This document shows positions 34,233 to 43,001 of a DNA stretch of 64,000 bases, in pieces. Under the pieces are notes generated by a model. It saw only the letters and a list, made by a program, of their open reading frames with translations, made no database searches and had not been told where the DNA came from. Source of the stretch: Clostridiales bacterium (GTDB lineage Bacteria > Bacillota_A > Clostridia > Oscillospirales > Oscillospiraceae); NCBI GenBank assembly GCA_004553625.1, contig SFKX01000019.1, forward strand, positions 1-64,000, given 5' to 3'. Both the position numbers and the translations under genes were made by a program. Within the stretch, counting starts at the first letter, position 1. Every line of letters begins with the position of its first letter.

Positions 34233-35636
34233 ATGTTCAACAGATTTTGTTTGCGCTCAATGCTTATAATATTCGCCCTCATTTTGTTGGCTTCTGTCGG
34301 CGCAGCTCTGGCTTTGGCATTGGAATCCTTTCTGATATTTCCGGCCGCCATAGTGCTGGCTGCTGCGCTGTGGCTTTTGCTGCCACGTTTGTCCGGGCTC
34401 CTTGCAAGGCTGGGCGCGCTCCGCAGTTTTCTTCTGCTCAGCGCGCTCTGCCTGGCTATAAAGGGAGGGTACATCCTGCTTGTCCGCGTCCCGCTAAGCG
34501 GCGACAGTGAGACATTTTACAACTATGCCTGTGCCCTTGCAGGGTTCAGACCGGAGTCTGGATGGCGCTACATGGCGCTTTTCCCCCATGTTTACGGTTA
34601 TTCCGCTTTCCTCGGAGCATTTATTCGTATATTTGGAGAGGCTCCGCTGCTGGCTCAATGGCTGAATGTGATACTCAGTCTCTTGGCCGGGGGCTGCATT
34701 TATCTGCTCTGTCTGCGTGAGCTTGGACTCAGGCAGGCGATATCAGCGTATTTGCTGTGGATACTTTGCCCGTCGCAGACGATGTTCAACAGCCTCGTCC
34801 TGTCCGAGCCGCTGTACACAGTACTGCTTCTCGGATTCCTGCTGCTATGCTCGGCAGCGTCCGGTTCCAGGACCGGGATATGCAAATGGCTGGCCGCGGG
34901 CATCTTGGGAGGACTGCTGCTGCGGCTTCTAAATGTTTGCCGACCGATTGCCGCAATACCCGTTATCGCGTTGCTGCTCTGGCTGCTGTTTTTGGAGCCA
35001 AAACGTCTTGGGGAGTCAAGCGGACTGCGATGGCTGTCCTTCCTGGCAGCTGCGCTGCTGGTGAGCGCCGTTACGGGGCCGCTCATAGATTCGCACCTTG
35101 AAGATATTCTTGGAGAACCGCCAGCGCGTACCGTAGGTTATAACATGTATGTCGGGCTTAATGAGGACTCCGGCGGTGCGTGGAACGAGGAGGATTCCGC
35201 GCTGCTGGATGAGTTGAACGGCGAAGCCGGGTCCACGGCCGTACAGATACAGGAGCAATTTCAGGAGCTGTCAAAACAACGCGCGGCGCAAATAGGGGAC
35301 TGGTCAGGCCTGCTTCTGCGCAAGCTGGGAATACTGATGGGTACGGACAGTGGCTGCGTAGAATACTCATTGGAGGCTCTGACATACCCCAGGGTATTGA
35401 GCGTAACGTGCACATGCTTTTACTGGGCGTGTATTCTCATGGCCGTCCTCAACTGCGCGCTGCTGCTGCGCCGGGCGGAGAGCAGCATCCTCATGCTGCT
35501 GCCCTTATACGCCATAGGGCTTGTCCTTGCACAGATGCTGGTGGAGGTTGCAGGGAGATACCACTATTCGCTGATACCAGCGATCCTCGTAATGGCCGCG
35601 TACAAGGGCGGAAAAAAAGAAACAAGCGCCGCGTGA
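34233..35636 (+). CDS. Polytopic membrane glycosyltransferase (GT39/ArnT-like, GT-C fold)
   Basis: A 467-aa protein with about eleven hydrophobic helices. The first extracellular loop has an acidic motif SGDSETFYNYA, in the place of the catalytic DD/DE motif of GT-C enzymes that use lipid-linked sugars (PMT, ArnT, PIG-M). A large loop of about 65 residues near residue 300 (YNMYVGLNEDSGGAWNEED) suggests an extracellular acceptor site. The substrate is unknown; cell-wall or glycolipid decoration is the usual role. ATG 34233 lacks a clear SD and ATG 34260 is an alternative. The gene ends inside a bidirectional terminator. Confidence 0.82.
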   Translation: MFNRFCLRSMLIIFALILLASVGAALALALESFLIFPAAIVLAAALWLLLPRLSGLLARLGALRSFLLLSALCLAIKGGYILLVRVPLSGDSETFYNYACALAGFRPESGWRYMALFPHVYGYSAFLGAFIRIFGEAPLLAQWLNVILSLLAGGCIYLLCLRELGLRQAISAYLLWILCPSQTMFNSLVLSEPLYTVLLLGFLLLCSAASGSRTGICKWLAAGILGGLLLRLLNVCRPIAAIPVIALLLWLLFLEPKRLGESSGLRWLSFLAAALLVSAVTGPLIDSHLEDILGEPPARTVGYNMYVGLNEDSGGAWNEEDSALLDELNGEAGSTAVQIQEQFQELSKQRAAQIGDWSGLLLRKLGILMGTDSGCVEYSLEALTYPRVLSVTCTCFYWACILMAVLNCALLLRRAESSILMLLPLYAIGLVLAQMLVEVAGRYHYSLIPAILVMAAYKGGKKETSAA

Positions 35637-35648
35637 GCGGCGCTTTTC
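35612..35648. terminator. Bidirectional terminator shared by the glycosyltransferase gene and rnpB
   Basis: An 8-bp perfect stem (35625-35632 with 35637-35644) with a GTGA loop, containing the glycosyltransferase stop. TTTTCC follows on the right, and an A-run at 35612-35618 gives a T tract for leftward rnpB transcripts. Confidence 0.88.
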
Positions 35649-35657
35649 CTTTGTTGC

Positions 35658-35998
35658 GAGCGGGCCTGTAAGCCGGGTTCTGTGATCGACGGCCATCTAT
35701 CTACGCCTTACGTTGCCGCAAGGCTTTAGCCACCTCCTCGGGACGGCCGGGCCGGCCTATTGTCCCTCCACGGTGTTGCTCCGGATAGAGTTTACAGCAC
35801 CGAACTGTCTCCAGCCGATGGGCGGGCGCTTATCTCCGCCTTTCCACCATCACCGGGCAGATGCCCGGCAGTATATCTCTGTTGCACTTGTCCGAGGGTC
35901 GCCCCTGGCGGGTGTTACCCGTTATCCTTGCCCTATGGAGCCCGGACTTTCCTCACGCACAGGCTTTCGCCTTATGCCCGCGGCCGTCCGGCCCGCTC
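35658..35998 (-). ncRNA. rnpB: RNase P RNA, bacterial class A
   Basis: The minus strand contains the universal P4 5' signature GAGGAAAGTCCGGGCT (35939-35954) and the 3' P4 signature ACAGAACCCGGCTTACAG (35666-35683). The ends pair as helix P1: GAGCGGGCC near 35990-35998 with GGCCCGCTC at 35658-35666. Length, about 340 bases, and the internal GC-rich helices fit class A rather than the Bacillus class B RNA, in agreement with a clostridial host. It is the catalytic subunit that matures tRNA 5' ends. Promoter and terminator are both visible. Confidence 0.96.
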
Positions 35999-36006
35999 AA
36001 TGAGGT

Positions 36007-36035
36007 ATTTTAACCTCAGCGCCGGGCTTAGTCAA
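36007..36035 (-). promoter_or_regulatory. rnpB promoter
   Basis: On the minus strand TTGACT (36030-36035), a 17-base spacer and TAAAAT (36007-36012). The predicted start is within a few bases of P1. The -35 box contains part of the upstream gene's TAA stop, and a 6-bp inverted repeat (36001-36006 with 36013-36018) flanks the -10. Confidence 0.85.
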
Positions 36036-36693
36036 GTTCCGGCGCGAGCTTTTTCTCCAGTCCTGCCAGCGGCTTGCGGAAGAGCTTTGTCAGCGTACCG
36101 ACCAGCAGTGCCGCCGCGACTGTGCCTTCCCGCACGCCTTCCAGCCTGCCGAGCACAAGCAGGCCCAGCAAGACCGAGAGCAGTACCAGCGTGACGTCCA
36201 GCGCGACCTTCATGTTGCCGAACTTGAACGGTGTGACCTGGCAAACGGCCAGGACCAGGCCCTCGCCGGCAGTAGGAACCAGCTGGGCCGTGACCTCGAT
36301 GCTGACGCCCAGCGCCACAAACACTATCCCGCCGGCGCAAAGAAGCCACTGAAGAACATAGTTCCCAGCTTCCACAGGAGCGAGAACAAGGCCGAAGAGG
36401 TCAATGAGCAATCCAAAGGCAACGGCAACTGGTATCTGCAGGAGCTGATACCAGTCAAAACTCCGCCTGAGCAGCAGTATCTGCGCCAGGACGAAGAGCG
36501 AGTTTAGAATTATAGTTGTCGTACCGACGGACAGATCGAAGATCTCCGCGGTGACAAACGGCAAGCTCGATATTGGCGAGGTGCCTAGCTCAGCCTTGAT
36601 TGACAGCGCCACTCCAAGCGCCATAACTGCCAGTCCCGCGAGCAAAAGGGCGCATCGCGCCGCCAGATGCCTGCGAGCTGTTGTTTTTCCCAT
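36028..36693 (-). CDS. YczE/YitT-like integral membrane protein
   Basis: About five to six membrane helices in 221 aa, with the pattern ALGVALSIKAELGTSPISSLP near the N-terminus and GEGLVLAVCQVTPFKFGNMKVALDV in the middle, typical of the YczE family (DUF6198). Family function is poorly known; Bacillus YczE influences production of secreted antibiotics. ATG 36693 has AAGGGG nine bases upstream; the longer frame to 36768 has no SD. The rnpB promoter overlaps its stop codon. Confidence 0.85.
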   Translation of the reverse strand: MGKTTARRHLAARCALLLAGLAVMALGVALSIKAELGTSPISSLPFVTAEIFDLSVGTTTIILNSLFVLAQILLLRRSFDWYQLLQIPVAVAFGLLIDLFGLVLAPVEAGNYVLQWLLCAGGIVFVALGVSIEVTAQLVPTAGEGLVLAVCQVTPFKFGNMKVALDVTLVLLSVLLGLLVLGRLEGVREGTVAAALLVGTLTKLFRKPLAGLEKKLAPELD

Positions 36694-36775
36694 ATTAAGA
36701 CCCCTTTTCGCTTTGTGCGCATACATTATAACTCTTAGAACGCGGGGAATGTCAAGGCGGGAAGGCATAAAATTG

Positions 36776-36804
36776 TTGTATTCGGGACGGACTCAGGTTA
36801 TAAT
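36776..36804 (+). promoter_or_regulatory. Promoter of the murD operon
   Basis: TTGTAT (36776-36781), 17 bases, perfect TATAAT (36799-36804). Predicted start near 36811, so the leader is short. Confidence 0.75.
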
Positions 36805-36826
36805 TACGGGTTGAGAGGTGATTATT

Positions 36827-38227
36827 TTGACACTTCAGGAATACGTTGACTCCCTCGGCGGCAGGCGCATAGCCGTACTGGGGATGGGCGTCAGCAACAT
36901 GCCGCTCATTGACCTGCTGCTGGATAACGGACACAAAATTTGCGTCTGCGACATGCGCAGCGAAGAGGCCCTGGGCGAGACTGCAGGGCAGCTGCGCGAG
37001 CGTGGCGCACAGCTGCGCCTTGGCCCCGACTATCTCGAGGGCCTTGAGGATTTTGACTACATCTTCCGCACACCCGGACTTCTGCCCATAGACCCGGCCC
37101 TAGTGAAAGCAAAGGAGCGCGGCGCGGTCATCACGAGCGAAATGGAGGCCTTTTTCAGGCTCTGCCCCTGCCGTACGATAGGCATCACCGGCTCAGACGG
37201 CAAGACTACGACTTCTTCCATCATCGCGGAACTGCTGAAGGCCGCCGGAAAAACTGTGCATCTGGGCGGTAACATAGGCAAGCCCCTGCTCTGCGAGATA
37301 CCTAGTTTCGGCCCGGACGACATAGCTGTGCTTGAGCTCTCGAGTTTCCAGCTCCACAGCATAGACATACGCCCGAACGTGGCCGTTGTCACGAACGTTT
37401 CTCCCAACCACCTGGATAAACACCCGGACTTTGACGACTACGTGAACGCGAAGCGACAGATATTTGCCAATCAGACCGCGGAAGACGTCCTGGTCGTGAA
37501 CAGCGACAACGCCTTCACCGCTCGCTTTGGCGAGGAGGCGCACTCGCGCGTGCTTAGGTTCAGCCGCAAGGAAACGCTCAAGAACGGCGTGTTCTGCCGA
37601 AACGGCATGATCTACCGCAGCCGCGGCTACGAGGTCGAGAGCATCATCCCCGCTTCGGAGATACTGCTGCCCGGCGTGCACAACGTTGAAAACTACATGG
37701 CCGCCTTTGCCGCGGTGGATGAGATAGTTTCGCCGGAGCTCTGCCGCGCGGTCGCGCGCAGCTACGGCGGCGTGACGCACAGGCTTGAGCTAATCAGGAA
37801 GCTCGGCGGTGTGTCCTACATCAACGACTCCATTGCCACCAGCCCGACCAGGACCATTGCCGGCCTGCGCGCGATGCGGGCTAAGCCCATCCTCATCGCC
37901 GGCGGCCACGACAAGCATGTCAGCTTTGACGGCCTTGCGGACGAGATCTGCGAGCGGGTCCGCGCGCTGTTCCTTACGGGCGATACGGCGGAGCAGATAG
38001 CCATTGCAGTGCGCCGCAGCGTGTTCTACGACCCGATGCGCCTGCCGATAAAGATCGTACCGGACCTGACTACGGCAGTGCTGTCCGCGCGCGAAATGGC
38101 AGTGCCTGGCGACATCGTGCTGTTGTCTCCGGCCTGCTCGTCATTTGACAGGTTCCGCAACTTTGCCGAGCGCGGCGACAAATTCAGAGAAATAGTTATG
38201 GGGTTTAAAGACGATGAAGCTGAGTGA
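36827..38227 (+). CDS. murD: UDP-N-acetylmuramoyl-L-alanine:D-glutamate ligase
   Basis: Cytoplasmic peptidoglycan-precursor enzyme adding D-Glu to UDP-MurNAc-L-Ala with ATP. The N-terminal Rossmann-like UDP-binding domain (IAVLGMGVSNMPL), ATP-binding P-loop GITGSDGKTTT, central LELSSFQL and NVSPNHLDKHPDFDDY motifs and the C-terminal SIATSPTRTIAG..GGHDKH are all present. The start is probably TTG 36827, seven bases after AGAGGTG; GTG 36818 lies inside that SD. It overlaps the next gene by 14 bases, an unusual setting away from the dcw cluster. Confidence 0.96.
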   Translation: MTLQEYVDSLGGRRIAVLGMGVSNMPLIDLLLDNGHKICVCDMRSEEALGETAGQLRERGAQLRLGPDYLEGLEDFDYIFRTPGLLPIDPALVKAKERGAVITSEMEAFFRLCPCRTIGITGSDGKTTTSSIIAELLKAAGKTVHLGGNIGKPLLCEIPSFGPDDIAVLELSSFQLHSIDIRPNVAVVTNVSPNHLDKHPDFDDYVNAKRQIFANQTAEDVLVVNSDNAFTARFGEEAHSRVLRFSRKETLKNGVFCRNGMIYRSRGYEVESIIPASEILLPGVHNVENYMAAFAAVDEIVSPELCRAVARSYGGVTHRLELIRKLGGVSYINDSIATSPTRTIAGLRAMRAKPILIAGGHDKHVSFDGLADEICERVRALFLTGDTAEQIAIAVRRSVFYDPMRLPIKIVPDLTTAVLSAREMAVPGDIVLLSPACSSFDRFRNFAERGDKFREIVMGFKDDEAE

Positions 38228-39464
38228 TATACCGACGGAAATTGAGCGCCTCGCGGAGGACTGCGAGGCGGAACTTGCATCGCGTTTTGCGGAGATAGAC
38301 CGAGTCGCGCGTATAAATACGCGGCGGATAATGGAGGCATTTCAGGAATTCCGAGTCTCCGAGTCCTGCTTTGCGGGTACAACGGGCTACGGCTACGACG
38401 ATCTGGGCCGCGAGACGCTGGATAAGATATGGGCGCGCGTGTTCGGTTCGGAGGCGGCGCTGGTGCGCACGGGCTTCGTGAACGGTACCCATGCCATCGC
38501 CTCTGCGCTCTTTGCCTCGGTCGGACCAGGAGATACGCTGATGCCTCTCATGGGCGCACCTTACGACACACTCAGGACGGCGATAGGCATTTCCGGCGAC
38601 GCTTACGGTTCCCTGGGCTTCTACGGCGTAAAATACGCAGAGGTTGCCACGAAGAACGGCGGCCCGGATATGGAGAGTATCGAGCGCCGTGTGGGGGAGA
38701 TAAGGCCCCGTGCAGTTCTCATACAGCGCTCGCGCGGCTATGACAGCCGCAGGGCGCTCTCGGCGGAGGAGGTGGGTGAGATCTGCCGCCTCGTCAAGCG
38801 CGTGTCGCCTAGCACCATATGTGTCGTGGACAACTGCTATGGCGAGTTTACAGAGACGGAGGAACCCACTATGTTGGGCGCAGACCTCGCGGCGGGTTCG
38901 CTCATCAAAAACCCCGGCGGCGGGCTAGCGCCCACCGGCGGCTACATCGCCGGAAAGGCTGAACTGGTGGAGCGCGCCGCCTACCGGCTCACTGTACCCG
39001 GCATAGGCGGAGAGTGCGGCTGCACCCTCGGCACAAACCGTCAGCTGTTCCAGGGCCTTTTCCTGGCGCCGCACACGACAGCCCAGGCGCTTAAGACCGC
39101 GGCGCTCTGTTCGGCTATGCTGCAAAAGCTCGGTTTTGACACCGAGCCCGGCCCATTTGAGCCGAGATACGATATCATCCAAACCGTGACGCTCAAATCT
39201 CCGGAGAACCTCTGCCGTTTCTGCCGCGGAATACAGGCCGGTTCCCCGGTGGATTCCTACGTCACGCCTGAGCCCTGGCAGATGCCGGGCTATGAGGACG
39301 AGGTAATAATGGCTGCCGGTGCGTTCATCCAGGGCTCGTCGATAGAGCTCTCCGCGGACGGCCCGATGCGCGAGCCGTACAGGGCCTTCCTCCAAGGCGG
39401 CCTGACCTATGAGTCCGGCAGGTTGGGAATAATGAACGCTATCGCGGAAATGCTGGACAAATAG
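38214..39464 (+). CDS. Methionine gamma-lyase-like PLP enzyme (aluminium-resistance family)
   Basis: A 416-aa fold-type I PLP protein of the ALR/YnbB family. The Schiff-base lysine is K232 in GSLIKNPGGGLAP, with VDNCYGEF (PLP-ring Asp) before it and SESCFAGTTGYGYDDLGRE near the N-terminus. Such proteins are annotated as cystathionine beta-lyase or methionine gamma-lyase relatives, but few have known substrates. Its start lies inside murD, so the two are translationally coupled. Confidence 0.92.
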   Translation: MKLSDIPTEIERLAEDCEAELASRFAEIDRVARINTRRIMEAFQEFRVSESCFAGTTGYGYDDLGRETLDKIWARVFGSEAALVRTGFVNGTHAIASALFASVGPGDTLMPLMGAPYDTLRTAIGISGDAYGSLGFYGVKYAEVATKNGGPDMESIERRVGEIRPRAVLIQRSRGYDSRRALSAEEVGEICRLVKRVSPSTICVVDNCYGEFTETEEPTMLGADLAAGSLIKNPGGGLAPTGGYIAGKAELVERAAYRLTVPGIGGECGCTLGTNRQLFQGLFLAPHTTAQALKTAALCSAMLQKLGFDTEPGPFEPRYDIIQTVTLKSPENLCRFCRGIQAGSPVDSYVTPEPWQMPGYEDEVIMAAGAFIQGSSIELSADGPMREPYRAFLQGGLTYESGRLGIMNAIAEMLDK

Positions 39465-39496
39465 CCCTCATATAAATAGCATGGGGGTGATTGCCC

Positions 39497-40171
39497 ATGC
39501 TGCGCGGCAGAAATCGGAGGCCGCTATATCTTGACGTACACCTGCCGAAAATGCGAAAGAGGACAAAGCTCGCCTTGGTTTTGATGCTGATAGCGGCTGT
39601 AGCTTTGTCAGTCGGTATACGTGGTACCATATACCTGCGTGAGCTCAGCTGTGACATGGTGCTGTCGGATGCGACGGACCTCATGACGCTGTGCATAAAC
39701 GATACCATCAGCCGCAAACTGGCAAGTGAGGACTATGACTACGACTACTTCGTGACGCTCGAGCATGACGGTGAGGGCAATGTCACCGCCGTGCGCGCAA
39801 ACATGGCCCGGATAAACGCGATGTCCTCCGAGCTGCTGTCCGATATCGTCAAGGCCGCGGACGGCGGCGAGCTGTCGCTCGCTATTCCCATAGGCAACCT
39901 GCTCGGCTCCAGCCTGCTGCTGGGCAGGGGGCCGGACATACCGGTTGACATAACTATGCTGAGCTCGTCTAGGGTTGACTTCAAGAACGACCTGATCTCA
40001 GCGGGCATCAACCAGACAAAGCACCAGATGAAGCTGGATGTTGTCATTGATATCGACGTCATCATGCCCTGGCGCACCGTTTCAACCCAGGTCGTAAGCG
40101 AAATACTAATAGCTGAGACGGTGATCGTCGGCAAGGTGCCGCAGACCTATTTGGATATGGAGACAAGTTGA
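39497..40171 (+). CDS. yunB: Sporulation protein YunB
   Basis: After a basic N-terminus a single membrane anchor (LALVLMLIAAVALSVGI) leads to an extracellular domain with the YunB signatures SYDYDY-like acidic turn (EDYDYDYF), IPIGNLLGSSLLLGRGPDIPV, and a C-terminal strand region ending VIVGKVPQTYL. YunB is a sigma-E-controlled mother-cell protein needed for efficient sporulation. ATG 39497 is eight bases after GGGGGTGA; TTG 39491 directly abuts the SD. The stop codon runs straight into the ligA start. Confidence 0.92.
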   Translation: MLRGRNRRPLYLDVHLPKMRKRTKLALVLMLIAAVALSVGIRGTIYLRELSCDMVLSDATDLMTLCINDTISRKLASEDYDYDYFVTLEHDGEGNVTAVRANMARINAMSSELLSDIVKAADGGELSLAIPIGNLLGSSLLLGRGPDIPVDITMLSSSRVDFKNDLISAGINQTKHQMKLDVVIDIDVIMPWRTVSTQVVSEILIAETVIVGKVPQTYLDMETS

Positions 40172-42148
40172 ATGGACGCAAAACAGGAGATAGAAGCCCT
40201 GAGGGCCGAAATAATGGAGCACAACCGGCACTACTATGACGAGGACGCGCCGGTCATCTCGGACTTTGAATATGATGCGCTCATGCGCCGTCTGGAGGAA
40301 CTGGAGGCCGCGCACCCCGAGTACTACTCGGCCTCGTCGCCTACTCAGAAGGTGGGCGGCACGGCAAAGAGCAGCTTTGCCCCGGTGACGCATGAGGTGC
40401 CGCTGGAGAGTCTGAACGACGTGTTCTCCTTCGATGAACTGCGGGCCTTTGACGAGCGGATGCTCGCCGCTCTGCCCCAGGGCCGCGAATACTGCGCCGA
40501 ACCAAAGATAGATGGACTGTCCATGTCGCTGGAGTACGAGAACGGGATCTTTGTCCGCGGCGCCACCCGCGGCAACGGCGTGACGGGCGAGGACGTCACA
40601 GAAAACCTTAAAACAGTGCGAAATCTTCCGCTGAAGCTGAAAAACGCTCCGGAGCGCCTGATAGTCCGGGGCGAGGTATATATGTCCAAGGCGGTGTTTG
40701 AGGAGCTCAACGCCGTGCGCGAGGTGAACGGAGAACCGCTGCTGGCCAATCCCCGCAACGCCGCCGCGGGTTCAATGCGCCAGCAGGACCCGAAGGTCGC
40801 AGCCTCGAGAAAGCTGGACATCTGCGTTTTCAACATTCAGAAGTCCGTGGGCCGCGAGTTCACGACTCACGCCGAAACGCTGGACGCCCTGCGCGAATTC
40901 GGCTTTGACGCGGTGCCGTACAGGATATGCCGCAGTTTTGAGGACTGCAAGGCCGCGGTCGAGAGCATAGGCGAGAGCAGGGGGGCCTTTCCCTACGATA
41001 TAGACGGCGCCGTCATAAAGATAAACTCCCTGGCCGAGCGCGAGGAGCTGGGGAGTACCGCCAAGGCTCCGCGCTGGGCCGCTGCGTACAAATACCTGCC
41101 AGAGCGCAAGGAGAGCGTGGTAAAGGACATAGTCGTCCAGGTCGGCCGGACCGGCGTGCTCACGCCCAAAGCCGTCATAGAGCCGGTGCGGCTCGCCGGC
41201 ACGACCGTTACAAATGCCACGCTTCACAATCAGGACTTTATCGACAAGTTGGATGTGCGCATCGGGGACACAGTAGTCGTCAGGAAAGCGGGGGAGATAA
41301 TCCCAGAAGTTCTGGAAGTCGTGAAATCCAAACGTCCCGAAGGCACAGTTGCCTTCCACCTGCCGGAAAGCTGTCCGGAGTGCGGCTCTCCCATCGTCAG
41401 GGACGAGGACGGCGTCGCCATGCGCTGCACGGGCGCCGAGTGTCCCGCACAGCGGCTGAGAAATATTGTACACTTTGCCTCCAGGGAGGCTATGGACATC
41501 GAAGGCCTGGGCGTTGCCGTTGCGGACGCGCTCATCAGGGCCGGACTGCTCACAACTCCCGCTGGCATCTACTACCTTGACGCAGAGGCCGTGGCAAAGC
41601 TCGACAGAATGGGCAAAAAGTCTGCCGCAAACCTCATGGCGGCCATAGAAAAGAGCAAAAGCGCAGGACTTGCCAGACTGCTTTGTGCCTTCGGCATACG
41701 ACAGGTCGGCCAGAAAGCGGGAAAGGTGCTGGCCTCGCATTTCGGGACTCTGGATAAACTTATGGACGCCAGCTTGGAGGAGCTCTGCTCCGTTCCCGAC
41801 ATCGGTGAGATCACGGCGGGCTTCATCCGCCAGTGGTTTGACGAGCCCCAGGCCCGTCACCAGATAGAGCTGCTGCGCGAGGCAGGCGTGTCCTTTGACT
41901 CCGGCGAGGAGCGCAAGGATAACCGCTTTGAGGGAAAAACCTTTGTCCTGACCGGCACACTCGAGAGCTGGACGCGGGACGAGGCCGCGGCCATAATTGA
42001 GAGCTACGGCGGCAAGGCCTCCGGCTCTGTTTCAAAAAAGACAAGCTATGTCCTAGCCGGCGCGAACGCAGGCTCCAAGCTGACCAAGGCCGAGAGCCTT
42101 GGCATAGAGATAATAGACGAACAAAAGTTCCGTGAAATGATAAGCTGA
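40172..42148 (+). CDS. ligA: NAD-dependent DNA ligase
   Basis: Complete bacterial replicative ligase, 658 aa: domain Ia (HYYDEDAPVISDFEYDAL), adenylation domain with the AMP-accepting K112 in AEPKIDG, OB fold (VQVGRTGVLTPKAV), four-Cys zinc finger (CPECGSP...CTGAECPAQ), helix-hairpin-helix repeats and a C-terminal BRCT domain (FEGKTFVLTGTLESWTRDEAA). It seals nicks using NAD+. It lies in the murD-yunB-ligA-iclR run of genes, starting on the base after the yunB stop. Confidence 0.98.
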   Translation: MDAKQEIEALRAEIMEHNRHYYDEDAPVISDFEYDALMRRLEELEAAHPEYYSASSPTQKVGGTAKSSFAPVTHEVPLESLNDVFSFDELRAFDERMLAALPQGREYCAEPKIDGLSMSLEYENGIFVRGATRGNGVTGEDVTENLKTVRNLPLKLKNAPERLIVRGEVYMSKAVFEELNAVREVNGEPLLANPRNAAAGSMRQQDPKVAASRKLDICVFNIQKSVGREFTTHAETLDALREFGFDAVPYRICRSFEDCKAAVESIGESRGAFPYDIDGAVIKINSLAEREELGSTAKAPRWAAAYKYLPERKESVVKDIVVQVGRTGVLTPKAVIEPVRLAGTTVTNATLHNQDFIDKLDVRIGDTVVVRKAGEIIPEVLEVVKSKRPEGTVAFHLPESCPECGSPIVRDEDGVAMRCTGAECPAQRLRNIVHFASREAMDIEGLGVAVADALIRAGLLTTPAGIYYLDAEAVAKLDRMGKKSAANLMAAIEKSKSAGLARLLCAFGIRQVGQKAGKVLASHFGTLDKLMDASLEELCSVPDIGEITAGFIRQWFDEPQARHQIELLREAGVSFDSGEERKDNRFEGKTFVLTGTLESWTRDEAAAIIESYGGKASGSVSKKTSYVLAGANAGSKLTKAESLGIEIIDEQKFREMIS

Positions 42149-42164
42149 AAGAGGTGCTGAGACG

Positions 42165-42917
42165 ATGGTCGAGCGCGGAAAAAGTGAATATTCCCAGTCA
42201 GTTTCCAACGCGCTCCGCCTTCTCGGCTGCTTTGTTGAGAGAGAAGAGCGCGGCATTTCCGAGCTGTCCAGGGAACTTGGGCTTTCAAAATCGGCAGTGG
42301 CTCGTATTGTAGCCTCTCTTGAGTGCGGAAAGTTCCTTTTGAAAAACGCAGAAACGGGGAAGTACAGGCTCGGGGTCGGCTTTCTGCTATACGGTTCGTT
42401 GGTCAGGGAGCGGAGCGAGCTTTCACGTGTGCTTGCGCCGGCGCTTTCTCAGTTGGCAGAGGAATTCCAAGCTACGGCCCACCTGGCCGTCCTTATCGGC
42501 AAGGAGCTGACGATAGTAAACAAGGTATCCGCGGGCTCGTTTGTCTATATGTCCTCGAGAGTGGGAGGAACTTTACCAATGCACGCCTCCGCGACAGGCA
42601 AGTGTGTTCTGGCCTGGCTTCCGGCAGAGCAGCGCGCAGAGCTTTTGGAAGAATGCGATTTCAAGCGTTACACGGACTCGACAATAACGGATAAAGCGGC
42701 TTTGGAATCTGAGCTTTCAGTCACTCGCGTCAGAGGATATGCGCTGGATGATGGTGAAACACACGATGGGCTGTATTGCATAGGCTGTCCGGTGCTGGAT
42801 GCGGCGGGCGATATACTTGCCGCCGTCTCCGTCAGCGGCAGCCGCGCCGCGCTGGAATCTCAGCTTGACGCGGTTGTGAACAGTATCCGCAACAGCCTGA
42901 AAAACATTGGCATCTGA
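42165..42917 (+). CDS. IclR-family transcriptional regulator
   Basis: N-terminal winged helix (SVSNALRLLGCF, ISELSRELGLSKSAVARIVASLE) and C-terminal IclR effector domain (YMSSRVGGTLPMHASATGKCVLAWLP, GYALDDGETHDGLYCIGCPV). Length 250 aa is standard. It is followed immediately by a strong promoter with a perfect palindrome and the porCDAB operon, so it is the probable repressor of that operon, responding to a 2-oxoacid or related acid. SD GAGGTG precedes ATG 42165. Confidence 0.95.
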   Translation: MVERGKSEYSQSVSNALRLLGCFVEREERGISELSRELGLSKSAVARIVASLECGKFLLKNAETGKYRLGVGFLLYGSLVRERSELSRVLAPALSQLAEEFQATAHLAVLIGKELTIVNKVSAGSFVYMSSRVGGTLPMHASATGKCVLAWLPAEQRAELLEECDFKRYTDSTITDKAALESELSVTRVRGYALDDGETHDGLYCIGCPVLDAAGDILAAVSVSGSRAALESQLDAVVNSIRNSLKNIGI

Positions 42918-42919
42918 GC

Positions 42920-42948
42920 TTGACAAAACAGGCTTATGATGCCATAAT
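42920..42948 (+). promoter_or_regulatory. Strong promoter of the por operon
   Basis: Consensus TTGACA (42920-42925), 17 bases, CATAAT (42943-42948). The -35 begins two bases after the iclR stop. Predicted start near 42955. Confidence 0.85.
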
Positions 42949-42962
42949 TTATTTGACCAATA

Positions 42963-42977
42963 CGGAACGTCGTTCCG
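42963..42977 (+). promoter_or_regulatory. Perfect palindromic operator, probably for the IclR regulator
   Basis: CGGAACG-T-CGTTCCG, a 7-bp perfect inverted repeat about 8-22 bases past the predicted transcription start. Its GGAAC...GTTCC half-sites resemble IclR-family sites, and a bound dimer here would block elongation or initiation. Confidence 0.75.
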
Positions 42978-43001
42978 ATTATAGGTACAGGAGTGATGGG
43001 C

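Noticed and set aside
35713..36194. Short open frames across 35.7-36.2 kb
   Set aside because: They fall on the RNase P RNA gene, whose P4 and P1 elements are clear.
40772..41860. 362-codon open frame opposite ligA
   Set aside because: Lies wholly inside a complete DNA ligase and has no recognisable features.
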